Shown piece after piece: positions 1 through 9,664 of a stretch of 64,000 nt of DNA; the first letter of the stretch is position 1, and every line of letters starts with the position of its first letter. Location: assembly GCA_016748015.1 (NCBI GenBank), contig JAAOMT010000387.1, forward strand, positions 93,932 to 157,931, given 5' to 3'. Origin of the DNA: Geosiphon pyriformis (lineage: Eukaryota; Glomeromycota; Glomeromycetes; Archaeosporales; Geosiphonaceae). The notes beneath the pieces are model-generated. The model made no database searches. It saw nothing but the letters and a program-made list of their open reading frames with translations, and was not told the DNA's origin. A program made the translations under genes and the position numbers.

Positions 1-2
1 GT

Positions 3-797
3 AAATTTGATGTTTTTTGTGGTAATAACTTTTTGGTGTTGAAAGAACTTCAATCTAGTCTTCTATTTTTGCCATTGGATTAATTGTAGAGGATGCTTTG
101 AAGAAAAATAGAGAGCTCTGGCTGGTGTTATAAGATATGCACAAAGCTTATAATTTGGTAGGCTAGCATTATTTAAAGGCTAGCTTGCATCATATCAAAA
201 TGTGTGATCAGTTTATTAGGTTCTTTAGTAACATTTATGAAAACAGATTTAATAGGGTGATGACAGATTTTAAACTTTCAAATAATTATAGAGTGCATGA
301 TAGTTTGAATCAAGATAAGGTCTTTTCTCTACTCCTCTGAAAAATTTTCTATGATCCATTTTTGTGTGAGGTTAAGAGACATAAGCACTTATGCAAATAC
401 AGAATTGATACTAAGTTTGTGACAAGATCTGGCAGGATTGAAACAATTGATGGGAAAACTTTTTTTTTGGCTGTTAATGCCTTTGTTGATAATATAATTT
501 GGGTTGAAAATTGCCAGACTTCCATACAATATATTCTAAATATTGCTAATAAATTTTTTATGGTCAATGACATTTTAATAAACAATAATAAGATGGTGGC
601 TATACTTATCAATTAGGGTGTTAAGTCTGCTTTACTGTTAATTAATAGTTTACCAATTTCAATTGCCAAAAGAAGTGAAGCACACAGATACTTGGGCATT
701 TTTTTGTCTATTAAAGGTTTCTCCAAGCTTAGTTTGGTTCAGGCTCATCTGGATGTTAGGTTTTTCTCTAATGTGGTATTAAAAAAAGCTATTATGA
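3..797 (+). pseudogene. LINE-A ORF2 reverse transcriptase fragment
   Basis: Reading from base 3 gives the RT block that the other LINEs carry: FLVLK, then LWLVL.DM.KAY, then a clean stretch at 362-616. That stretch ends with the palm motif AFVDN, where LINE-B has AFVDD; the second Asp has become Asn. Several TAG/TAA codons interrupt it, for example near 84-95 and at 614-616. Downstream come the HRYLGIFLS block and the FFSNVVLKKAI block. The reading frame stops at the gypsy insertion after Ala-Ile-Met. It continues on the far side at 10,643 with Val-Asn-Asn-Phe, where the intact relatives read Asp-Lys-Gln-Phe. The protein would have been the cDNA-synthesising enzyme of the LINE; here it is non-functional. 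Confidence 0.88.
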
Positions 798-1783
798 TGT
801 TACTGGAGGTTTTTGGTTTCTTCTTAGCTCTTGTATGTTTGTTGTAATGCTGTTAACTCACAACTATGGGAAGTGTTTGAACCTCCAATAACTGAATTTT
901 TATCTTCAAATTATCTCTTATAATTTAAACTGCTGGGCTTATAAGTGGAATGGCCAATTCCGTGCCAGTTGCTTCATGTAATTACATTGTAGTAAACGTC
1001 AACTCTTTCTCAGGAATTGCTTGTCTGGAAGCTCACTAAAAATGTGTAGTTATTTTGCTGTAAAAGTCAACTCTTCTATAAGAATCTCATCTGTAGGCTA
1101 CCCTAATGATTATAATAAGAAAATAAAAGAAAGAAAATAAAAGAAATGTAAAAGAAATAGAATTCTGTCAAAAGAAACGTTTTCTATCCAGGCCTGGAGT
1201 CACTAACAGTTTACTGAAATTGGTAGTTAATCAATTTCAAAATGTTAATTGGGTTTTGAGGATTTTCCAAGTGCAATAATTAAAGAATTTGGTTTTTTTT
1301 GAATTATTTGATATTTATTTCTTTTTGTGTGTGTAGAAATGGTTTTAAGTAATAAATCTAAAGTAAGATATATTTTCTTGAAAAGAGAAGCTCTTCTTTT
1401 ATACAACTTGTCATAATACTATTCTATGAACTTAAACTTTGCTCTTTTTTACAATTTCACTGAACTACAGATACATTTCGGTGAACTACAAGTTATTTCT
1501 GCAAACTATTAGATATTTCAGTGAACTATCAATTATTTTGGTGAATTTCTACAAATTTTGGCAAACTTTTGAATGTTACATATTTCGGGGTATTGCATGA
1601 TTGATCATTGCAATTAGGTTACATTTGTGTTATGTACAAATTGGGTTATTAATTAAATGATAATTTCAGACATTTTGCTAATGTAATAAGTGATAATTTG
1701 AAACAATAATATATGCTAATTAATGATAGGAATTATAAAGATAATTTCATGCTAAATAATATTTCTAATTTTGTCTGGTAATA
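798..1783 (-). repeat. GYP-1 3' LTR (left copy)
   Basis: This 986-bp repeat matches 9665-10,642. In element orientation it starts TATTACC, where the other copy has TGTTACC, a C:G to T:A change in the conserved TG terminus. It ends with AGTAACA. In the first roughly 320 bp I count about two dozen differences from the right copy, and all but one are transitions. It contains an array of decayed TTCGGCGAA motifs at 1454-1570 and encodes the last residues of ORF3. Confidence 0.93.
1454..1570. repeat. Degenerate TTCGGCGAA motif array in GYP-1 left LTR
   Basis: About seven near-palindromic 9-mers occur roughly every 15-25 bp: TTCACTGAA, TTCGGTGAA, TTCTGCAAA, TTCAGTGAA, TTTGGTGAA and TTTGGCAAA. They can all be derived from TTCGGCGAA or its reverse complement, mostly by C to T or G to A at the two CpGs. 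The same array lies at the same place in every gypsy LTR here. Its role is unknown; a protein-binding or promoter element is plausible. Confidence 0.6.
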
Positions 1784-2471
1784 TAACCTCCTCCTCAAAA
1801 CTGAGCTCTGTCAAAGTCCAAGTACTGTCTGTAATTTCCAGATAATAATCCAAAATTATTGAAGAAATTTGGTCTGAAAATTGTTGAAATTTCAGTTCTG
1901 TAAGCTTTCCAATGTATTGAATCTTCAAAGGTTGTAAAATTGGGTTTTGTAGGACGTTTTTACAGGTGTGGAATAGATCATAAAATCTAAGAGCAGCTTT
2001 TAGTTTATAATGACTGTTTGTAAGTCCAGCTGTTGTCTTGAATTTGTTGTGGAGTTGTTTCTGAATAGCTTCTTTTGTGAGGTTTGCTGCTGTAAGCTCC
2101 CGTTTTCATTCATGAAGTGTTTTTCCAATGTAGAAATATCTATATATTGGAGTATAGTTGTAGTTTTCTTCATTAAGACACAGTTGAAGTTTTTGTTGAA
2201 TAGTAGTATTTGGTGGAATACTAATAAAAGTGAGTATTAAGTTTTCTCTTAAAGCAAGCTTTAAAAGTTCTGACAGGTGAATTCCAGAATAACTTCTTGT
2301 GTTCTTCTTATATGGGTGATATTTTCGTGAATTTGGGGCTAAATTTGTAACTACTTCTGTTTGGGTATAATTAATGTGGTTTCCAGTAACAGTAATAGAT
2401 AATTTGGGTATTGTTTTTAAAGCTAACATTAGTTTTTGGGATAATTGCTGAATGTTTTGAGGAATAGTCAT
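1752..2471 (-). pseudogene. GYP-1 ORF3, unknown accessory protein overlapping PPT and 3' LTR
   Basis: I do not recognise this protein. It starts at an ATG 120 bp after the integrase stop, in a different frame from gag-pol (MTIPQNIQQLSQKL...). It runs about 240 codons in one frame and ends at a TAG (1752-1754) inside the LTR. One CGA to TGA nonsense mutation interrupts it after the residues GKTLHE (stop at 2106). GYP-2 carries a clear homologue at 24,600-25,307 with the same ends. The final stretch S-F-E-E-E-V-I-L-P is encoded by the polypurine tract and the first bases of the LTR. There is no signal peptide or membrane segment, so an envelope protein is unlikely despite the position. It looks soluble and rich in Leu, Gln and Asn. 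Conservation in two diverged copies argues that it was a real gene. Confidence 0.7.
1787..1800 (-). other. GYP-1 polypurine tract
   Basis: On the minus strand the purine run TTTTGAGGAGGAGG lies directly upstream of the 3' LTR and is separated from it by a few bases. This is where plus-strand cDNA synthesis is normally primed. The same place in GYP-2 reads CTTGAGGAAGAGA. The tract is also coding: it specifies Phe-Glu-Glu-Glu in ORF3. Confidence 0.8.
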
Positions 2472-2593
2472 TATAAGAGATTTGAAAATAAAAGAAATTT
2501 ATTTTTGATGTATGGGTTTTTATGTTATTTTTGCTTTGTTTTTGTAAGATTGTTTCTAAATTATAAGGAGATAACTATAATAATAAATTTAAG

Positions 2594-3930
2594 TTAAGTG
2601 TTCAAGTTGGGAGATTGTTCAATGACAACTATTAGTTCTAAATTTTGGGGAATATCTTCGGGATTGATTAAAGGGGAATGTGTACCAATTTGTGGAATTA
2701 ATAGTTCAGAATTGTTTCTGAAATTATAGTGTTTCAAATGATCTCCATGTGCAACTTTTGCTAGGATTTTGTCATTATGTCTTAGCTTGTATGATCTATT
2801 GCCTAGGACTTCATGGATAAAAAATGGTCCATCCCATTTATTTTCAAATTTTTCACTCCATTGTTTTTCAGCTTTAGTTCTGTGTAAGAAAACTTTGTTT
2901 CCGATTTTAAATTCATTGGTAACTGGAGGCAATTTGTTGTCATGCCATTCTTTTTGTTGAGCTTGAGAGTGTTTAATATGGATGGCTGCTATTCATTGTT
3001 TTCCTTTCAATGTGCTAAGCAGAGTATAGGCTCTTTGTTGTAGTGTTTTCTGAAAGTTGTCTTTATTAATTGGTTGTACTGAATATGTTTCCATTGTGAA
3101 ACTAATTGGTAATGTTGCTGTCCTTCCGTAGGTTAGATCAAATGATGTGTGTTTTGTGGTATCTTGTTTTAGTGTTCTATATGCTAATAACACTGATAGA
3201 ATAAAGAGATCCTATTTTTGCTCAAAATCCATTGAGACTTTGGCTAATAATTCACACAATGTTCTGTTGAAATGTTCTACAAGTTTATTTGTTTGTGGAT
3301 GGTAGGGCGAAGATAATGGTCTCTTAACATTAAATTGTTCACAAATTTCCTGGATTAAATTGTTCATGAAATGTGTTCCTTAATCAGATAAAAGTTCTAT
3401 TGGGCATCCATGTTTACAAATGATGTCTTCATAGATAAAGTTTGCTACTGATTTTGCATCTGCTCATTGAATGGCTCTGGCTTCAGGCCATTTGGTGAGA
3501 TAGTCTACAGCTACTGCAATATAACGGTTTCCTTGGTTTGTGATAGGTAGTGATCTGACTAAATCGATACCAATTCGGTCAAAAGGCTGTCCAACTTTAA
3601 TTGGGTTTAAAGGTTCTGTAGGGCAAGTTCCTTCTTTTCTTTGACAACTATCACAAGATTTAACATATTCATAAATGTCTTTTCTCATTCAAGGCCAAAA
3701 GTAATATTCTAGTGTTCTCTGAGTGGTGCTGTCTTTTCCTAGGTGTGCTGATGAAAGGTCTGAATACATGTTATATAAAATAGTTTTTTTTTTATGTTCT
3801 TGTATTAATCTGAGCGGATTGTCTGGGTTTTTGAAGTTTCAATAATAGATCATGTTATTGTGTAAGAGGTATTGTCTGGCTTGTTGTTGTAACCAATGTT
3901 TTTCATCTGGGGACCAATCTGTTGGGATTG
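2594..3930 (-). pseudogene. GYP-1 integrase region
   Basis: This is the C-terminal part of the Gag-Pol frame. In order it shows the HHCC zinc domain remnant (AHLG...YYFWP...CDSCQ, with the first His lost), then the catalytic core. The core has Asp in GIDLV, Asp in ELLSD, and Glu in the TNKLVEHFNRTL block; these are the D-D-E residues of retroviral-type integrases. Then comes the LLAYRTLKQDTTKHTSFDLTYGR block typical of gypsy integrases, and a GPY/F module seen as KWDGPFFIHEVLGNRSYKL near 2,790-2,850. No chromodomain is visible after it. Nonsense codons at about 2,990, 3,215, 3,382 and 3,465 break the frame without shifting it. Its role was insertion of the cDNA. Confidence 0.88.
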
Positions 3931-3939
3931 TTAATGTCT

Positions 3940-5420
3940 CCAAATATTGTTTAAGATTGTTGTAGTTTTCGGGGTTTATTGTTTGTTGTTTTGTTGTTAA
4001 TTCAAATGGGTGTTGGTTCTGTATTCTAATCTTGTCTCATTCTTGAGAGACATCAATGTTGGTGTGAAGTTTTCTTGGTTTGTGGTGTACAGTGTATTGA
4101 TAGTTGGCTAAAAATCCTGTCCATCAGGTTTGTTTTGCATTCAGTTGGGTGTTTTTGTTCTGAAGCCATTTGAGTCTAATATTATCAATGATAATATCAA
4201 ATTCTTTGGGTCTGAGGTAAAAGTTGAAGTGATGTAGGGCCCAAATTATGGCTGCTGTTTCTAGTTCTGTGGCAGAGTAGTTTTTCTCAGCTGGTTTTAA
4301 TGTTCTGCTAGCATAAGCAATTACTTGCTCATTTCCATTGTTATCTAATTATGATAAGATGGCACCAAAGGCAGTATAAGAAGTATCTGTAGCTAGTCAA
4401 AATTGGTTACTAAAGTTTGAGTAGGCAAGAATTGGAGCTGTTGTCAGCTTTTTCTTGAGAATTTCAAAAGCTTTTTGGCATTTTTCTATCTATTTGTATT
4501 CGATGTTTTTAGTAATGAGCTGGTTGAAGGGTTTTGTGATTTCTAAGAATCCTTTGATGAATTTTTGATAATAGGAAGCTAATCCAATAAATCCTCTCAA
4601 TTCTGTGGTATTTTGTGAAGTCTTGAAGTTCTTAACAGTGCTGATTTTTCTGGGGTCTGGTTTAATTCTATCTTTGCTTACAATGTGGCCAAGAAAGGCC
4701 AAACTCGTTTTTCCGAAATAGCATTTTTCGATGTTCAGTTTCAATTCTGCTTTCTGTAATCATTGAAAAACTTCTTGCAGGTGTGTTAAGTGTAATTCAA
4801 AAGATAGTGAATAAACATTAGTATCATTGAGATAGACAACTACTGATTTCCAAAGAAGGCCTTTGTAAACAACATCCATGAGTCTTTGGAATGTTGTTGG
4901 TGTATTGTATAATCCGAAAGGCATTATGTTGAACTCATAGTTTCTTTCTTAAGTGGTAAATGCTGTTTTGGAGCAATCTTTGGGATCTATGGCAACTTGC
5001 CAGTATTCACTCTCTAAATCTAATGTCGAAAAGTATTTGGATTTTCCAAGGGCATCCAACATATTATTAATTCAGGAAAGGGGGTAGGCATCTCCAATGG
5101 TAACACTGTTGAGTTGTCGATAATCAACACAAAATCGTATCTTTCCATTTTTCTTTTTAACTAAGACCACCAGTGAGGCCCATGGACTCATTGATGATTA
5201 AATAAGCTCATTGTTGAGCATCCATTGTACTTCTTTGCGAATAAATTGGTGACTTTCTGGAGCAACTCAGTAGGCTTGCTGTCATCTTGGTTTGGCATCT
5301 TCTGTATAGATTTGGTGTTGAACCAAATCAGTTCTTCCTAGGTCATTGTTGTTTTCAGCAAAGATATTGGCAAATTCTACAATTAGCTCTTTGAGCTGGC
5401 TCCGTTGTTGTGGTTCAAGT
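3940..5420 (-). pseudogene. GYP-1 reverse transcriptase and RNase H
   Basis: Reading leftward, the RT palm and fingers blocks are [29 protein letters not shown] and NIMPFGL. The catalytic box is at 4823-4834 and reads YLND instead of YLDD. The thumb block is FLGHIVSKD...LRGFIGLASYYQKFIKGF. RNase H follows with LATDTSYTAFG, then a Glu and a third Asp in the FDIIIDNIRLKWL block. One Asp of YxDD has changed to Asn by a G:C to A:T transition. About ten stops break the open frame, some clearly from CAG/CAA or TGG codons. GYP-2 has lost the other Asp of the same box. Confidence 0.9.
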
Positions 5421-5635
5421 TGTTCCATGTTGATTCGAGATAGTTTTTCCATGACAACATGGTAGTTTTCAGAGCTGAGATTTGGATTGATTTTTGGTAG
5501 TGAATGTCCAATAATTTCAGAGAAATCAGGGACTGTTTGGGGTAATTCTTGTTGAAAAATATTACTATGAATAACTCTAATTTCTAAGTTATTTAATAAA
5601 ACTATGGGGTAATTATTGGGGTTGTAAAAAATAAC

Positions 5636-6400
5636 TCAGACTTTCTTTGTTCCTTCTGGGATGTAAATATTTGGGATTGAGATATTATGTTCCAAGCAAA
5701 TTCGTTCATTAGACTCAAAAATTTGTTGTGTGGTCATTGGCTTTTTACAAGTGTAAATTTCAGAGTGTTCTCCAAAGAGTGAAATAGTAATTGGTTGTGG
5801 AAATTGTAGAATCTGGTAAGATTCTTTCTGTTCATTGAGGGCTATGTTTACTGGAACTGTAAATCGTCCAGTTGAACCAAAACCTTGGGTTTTTCTTTCA
5901 CTTTTTCTCAATAGTTTTTTTTGATTGACTAATTGTAAACCCGAAATGTTAATTAAGGGTAAATAAATGGCTTGGGCAATTTTTTCAGCATGTTCAATCT
6001 GAAAAAGTTTATCAGTTTCATTTTGTAACATGATTGTAATGTCTCCTGTATATCCAGCATCTATGATTCCTCCTCTAACATTGATTTCTGTGCTTGCCAA
6101 TAATGATCATGAAGTGATTTGGACCATTGCTCTTGGTGGGATTTTGAGGGCAACTTTGAAATTGATTTTGGTAAGGGAATTTGGTTGAAAAACCAAAGTG
6201 TCTTTTTCTGGATATCGTAGATCATATCCAGCATCAATTTCATGTGCTTTTTCCAGTTTTATTCCTTGTCCATTGTTGTTGAAGTATTTGAGTTGTAAAG
6301 CAGACTGATTTTTGATGAGGTAGATAGGTGTTGTTTCAATTTCTTCTGTTGTTTCAGATTCTCTGAATTCAATTTCGTATTTATTGCTTTTACTGAGCAA
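5636..6400 (-). pseudogene. GYP-1 dUTPase domain
   Basis: All five trimeric dUTPase motifs are readable in order on the minus strand. Motif 1 is EIDAGYDLRYP; motif 2 is S.SLAS, where the Arg codon CGA has become TGA at 6107-6109. Motif 3 is GGIIDAGYTGDI, motif 4 is EKIAQAIYLPL, and motif 5 is RKTQGFGSTGRF. dUTPase hydrolyses dUTP to dUMP and pyrophosphate and so limits uracil in cDNA. It is fused in frame between the protease/Cys-rich part and RT of the polyprotein. About 70 further residues of unknown function follow motif 5 before the RT spacer. The tail ends NIYIPEGTKKV followed by a stop at 5636. GYP-2 has the same domain at the same place. Confidence 0.93.
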
Positions 6401-6409
6401 TGGAATGCT

Positions 6410-7240
6410 AAGAGTGTAGCATTCAGGACACCATTGTTCATCACATGGCATTATACACTCCTCACATAATTTAATGTTCATTTGCTTTAATTGTTAAATT
6501 TGAGCTTCTTGGGTCAGGTAGATGTGACTTGCAATTTGGTAGTATATTTCTACTTCATCTTCATAATCGAATCCAGCTAATTCCAATGTATATTCAATAT
6601 ATTCAGCTTCCTTCATTTGAAGGACATCTTTTTTGGTTCCTCTATTAATTAAAACCATGACAAGTTTGTAGATCATTTCGGCATTATGGGGGTAGTGATA
6701 GAGTTTGCTGAGGGTGCTGTTATATGTGACATTGAAAGGTGTTCCACGTTTTACTTTTTCTGCAATAGAAAGAGCATATTGACAAGTTTGATCACAGACT
6801 CCTCCTCTAAATGCAACATCAATCCAGTTACATTCATTGGGAAGCTGCTTTTCACAAGTAAAACAGGGTGTTCCATCTCATTTTCCACTTCTTTTAATCA
6901 AGTGGCCCCATTGTTCTCAATGGCAGGTCTTACAATAGTAGCAGATGTGACTTTCATATTCTTTTTTAGGTAAAATACAAGCTCCCATTGACGATAGTTT
7001 TTTGTGGCAGTCTTTATATTTAAGGGGAATATAGGGGCATTGTTTCCTTGGTTCAGGCTTTGAGTAAGGAATATTCCATCCAGGAGTTTCAGGTTCAGAG
7101 TATGGAATAAAATGTTCTTGTTCAGTCTCCTCAGCCCAATTGGATGTTGATTCAAGAGCCATGAATGTTTTAATTATTGGTTTTTCTTCTTCTGGTTTGA
7201 ATTCAAAAGCTGGGGCTTTTTCGGAGCATTTGTTGAATGT
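6410..7240 (-). pseudogene. GYP-1 Cys-rich region between protease and dUTPase
   Basis: The polyprotein carries about 270 residues here that I cannot assign to a known retrotransposon domain. Reading leftward there are repeated Cys pairs: CYYCKTCH, CFTCEKQLPNEC, CDQTC, then a helical stretch (KEAEYIEYTLELAGFDYED), then CEECIMPCDEQWCPEC. These look like two or three zinc-binding ribbons. GYP-2 keeps most of them (CYFCKACH, CDQTC, CEECVMSC), although its last pair has lost a Cys. The region lies in the same frame as Gag and RT and is interrupted by TAA/TAG codons near 6,917 and 6,494. Nucleic-acid binding or a structural role are possible; this is inference only. Confidence 0.6.
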
Positions 7241-7249
7241 ACCACAAGT

Positions 7250-7876
7250 GGCAGGTACTTGGACATATTGTCCTTAGTAAGAGATTTGTAATTCTTGGGT
7301 TTTCCAGTCTAATTTCATATTGGTTTTTTGAAGCCAGTCATTTCCGACAAGAGCTTGATACTGAGGAGCATTCATTACAAGAACTTTGACTGAAATGGTG
7401 ATTCCATTAAGAGTGAATGGAAAATTGTCAATTTCTTCTACTGGAGTCTTTTTTATGTTATTGGCAGTAATGATTACTGTTTGAGCTGGTCAGTCGACAT
7501 TTTTCTTTAACTGTTGTATTAACTGGTAGGTGATGATGCTTTCAGCAGATCCACTGTCTAGGATTAAGTGAATTGTCTTTCCTTCGACTTCTACTTTAGT
7601 GTACATAGCAGTGATTGCTTTTTGTTCATTGGTGGCTGCATTGCTAAGCAGGAATGGTGACTCATTTGCTTTGAACTCAAAAGAGAATATATCTGAAAGG
7701 TTGGCGTTTTCAGCAATTCTGGCTGGTGAGATTGTAGTAGGAATATAGGAAGGGTTTTGTTGTTGTGCTGCAGCTCTACCTTCCGAGAGTGCAGTATGGT
7801 GAAAATCCTGTTCTTCAGGTATTGTAAGATAGCTAGGTTGAGTATGATAATGAGTGGGTCTTGGCTGAGCTGGATT
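7250..7876 (-). pseudogene. GYP-1 aspartic protease
   Basis: The frame that continues past the Gag stop encodes HLILDSGSAESIITYQL with the catalytic DSG at about 7550-7558. It is followed by a hydrophobic flap region, then VLVMNAPQYQALVGNDWL, the typical second half of gypsy proteases (the ILG.DWL-like block). The domain would have cleaved the polyprotein. A TGA at 7877-7879 separates it from Gag. In GYP-2 the same codon is AGA within LVLRNSG, so this stop is a mutated CGA/AGA and Gag and protease were once one ORF. Two more stops, at about 7,490 and 7,275, break it. Confidence 0.82.
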
Positions 7877-9619
7877 TCAGGAAACTAATTGGTTATTTGG
7901 ATTGATTCTGTTGTTGTTTGTTGCAAATTGGTTTTGTGATGCAAATTGGTTTTGTTGAACCAATCTTCGAGCAGGTACTTGGTAATGTTGAATGGGCTGT
8001 GGAGCAGGTTGATAGTAGTCAGTTTGATATTGTGGTCTTGGTGGATAGTAAGCTGGTAGTAGTGGTGGTTGGTAATAAAATTGTTGTGGCAAAGAGTAAT
8101 GTTGATTACTCCTATTCTGTTGGTCTCGTTGTAGCTTCTTGCAATCTCTTTTCCAGTGGCCAGAAATTCCACAGTAATGACAATTCTGAGGCTGGTTATT
8201 AGAGGATGATGTGAAGTTGTTTTGATTCCGTCTTTGGGGTGGTTGATATCTTTGGGGTTGCTGTTGTTGTTGGTTGGTGAAATAGTTTTTGACTTTCTTT
8301 GTGAGTTGGTCAATTTTCTCTTCAGCTGCTGAGCTGGTCTCTCCAATAGCTAAGTTCATGAGTTTTGTACAATTGGCTTCTTCTATGGCCATTTCATATC
8401 TCTTTGCATGCTGAATGGCAGAGTTTAAATCTTCTGGGGCATGTGGGCAAACCTTTTTAATCAGTTTATCCTTTAAACCAGTGATAAATTGATCCAAGAT
8501 TTGAGCATCAGAATAATAATCATTAGTTTCAAGTTGGCAAATTTGTTTGAAAAGTTTGTTGAATTTTCCAATATAAGTTATGACAGATTTGGAGGGTTCT
8601 TGTTTGATATTGTGAAAACAATTTTGAAGTGTGATTGAGGTGTTGTTATCGGTAAATTGTTCTAAGAAGGCAGTTTTGAAAGCTGTCCAATCATTAAAAG
8701 GGGTGGTCAAGTTTTTGAACCATTTGCCTGCTGTTTCTTTGAGAAAGTAGAGAATTGTTCTTAACATTCTGGCAGCATTCCATCCATTTGCATTTCCAGC
8801 TTTAGTAACTTGGTCAAGATATTCTTGGGAACTGGTTTCAATGTCTTTTTCATTAAATTCAGGGATTTTTGTGATGTATGGTGTCATTTTATTTTCTTCG
8901 TTTTCACTGTTTATTGATTCTTCTTTAGATATTTCAGAATCATTTTCTTTGTTTGCTGCTGTCTCAGAGTGTTCACTTTGATTTTCAGCTAGAAAGTCAA
9001 GAAAATTGGAACTAGTTTGAAGGGATTCTTGTTGTCTGGTGGGACTTCTGGGTAATGTAAAATCTTCTAGTCTTGCAAATCGATTTAAGGGTGAGTTAGG
9101 TGTTTGTGCTTGTGCAAGTGAAGCTGGAAAAGATGTGATAGTAAGTAGAAGTTTTGAACTGGTTCCTTGTTCAGGTGTTTGTAAGTGTTTGGCAGTTGTT
9201 TTTGGTAGTATTGGAGTATTTGGAGTGGTTTTTGAGTATTGTTTCAATTTTTGTTTGTCTTTGTTGCTTGTTTCTGTCTCTGATTCAAAATCAATAAAGT
9301 ATTGAGACTGCACTAGATATGTTTCTTCACAGTACTTGATAATGTTAAAATTAAGTTCTTGAAAGTAAGTGGCAAGTGTTTCACTGTTAAGATCTTTAGT
9401 TCTCAACTGTGAATAGTGTACTAAATTATTGTAAAGGTTGCTTCTAACTTCTGAGATATTGTAATTTCCAAAAAGATAACTGTTGATGCAGTTTTCAATG
9501 TATTGGTATACTGATTTCTTGACAACTTCAATTCCGTCTGAAATGTTGAATCTTTGCTTGCAGTAGGTGTAAATTGACTGGTAATACTTTAGAGTTGTTG
9601 TGTCTGGTGTGGTTGCCAC
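7877..9619 (-). CDS. GYP-1 Gag (open, 580 aa)
   Basis: This is the longest open frame of the element. Residues about 1-120 are a helical N-terminal part, and 130-230 are low-complexity and acidic. Residues 265-390 match the retrotransposon gag fold (WNAARMLRTILYFLKETAGKWF...FKTAFLEQF). A Gln/Pro/Asn-rich tail carries one CCHC zinc knuckle, CHYCGISGHWKRDC (CX2CX4HX4C), near residue 475. The protein would form the virus-like particle and bind element RNA. The start ATG lies 46 bp inside the PBS-side LTR boundary and is shared by GYP-2 (MATTPDT versus MATIPDT). It ends at a TGA that is a mutated Arg codon, so the original product was a Gag-Pol fusion. It may still be translatable, but the element is otherwise dead. 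Confidence 0.88.
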   Translation of the reverse strand: MATTPDTTTLKYYQSIYTYCKQRFNISDGIEVVKKSVYQYIENCINSYLFGNYNISEVRSNLYNNLVHYSQLRTKDLNSETLATYFQELNFNIIKYCEETYLVQSQYFIDFESETETSNKDKQKLKQYSKTTPNTPILPKTTAKHLQTPEQGTSSKLLLTITSFPASLAQAQTPNSPLNRFARLEDFTLPRSPTRQQESLQTSSNFLDFLAENQSEHSETAANKENDSEISKEESINSENEENKMTPYITKIPEFNEKDIETSSQEYLDQVTKAGNANGWNAARMLRTILYFLKETAGKWFKNLTTPFNDWTAFKTAFLEQFTDNNTSITLQNCFHNIKQEPSKSVITYIGKFNKLFKQICQLETNDYYSDAQILDQFITGLKDKLIKKVCPHAPEDLNSAIQHAKRYEMAIEEANCTKLMNLAIGETSSAAEEKIDQLTKKVKNYFTNQQQQQPQRYQPPQRRNQNNFTSSSNNQPQNCHYCGISGHWKRDCKKLQRDQQNRSNQHYSLPQQFYYQPPLLPAYYPPRPQYQTDYYQPAPQPIQHYQVPARRLVQQNQFASQNQFATNNNRINPNNQLVS

Positions 9620-9648
9620 TTTGAAGTTGTTTTTGCTGTGTTGTTTTT

Positions 9649-9662
9649 GTGAGAGAGCACTA
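9649..9662 (-). other. GYP-1 primer-binding site (mutated)
   Basis: On the minus strand, two bases after the terminal CA of the 5' LTR, the sequence reads TAGTGCTCTCTCAC. GYP-2 and the non-autonomous element have TGGTGCTCT at this place, so the leading TGG (complement of a tRNA CCA end) has become TAG. I could not assign the tRNA. Confidence 0.65.
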
Positions 9663-9664
9663 AA

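Noticed and set aside
1752-2471. ORF3 as an envelope gene
   Set aside because: Position would fit, but there is no signal peptide, transmembrane helix or Cys pattern in either copy.
7885-8346. 153-codon minus-strand open frame inside GYP-1 Gag
   Set aside because: Shadow of the Gln/Pro-rich Gag tail in a different frame; composition is that of a frame-shifted low-complexity region.
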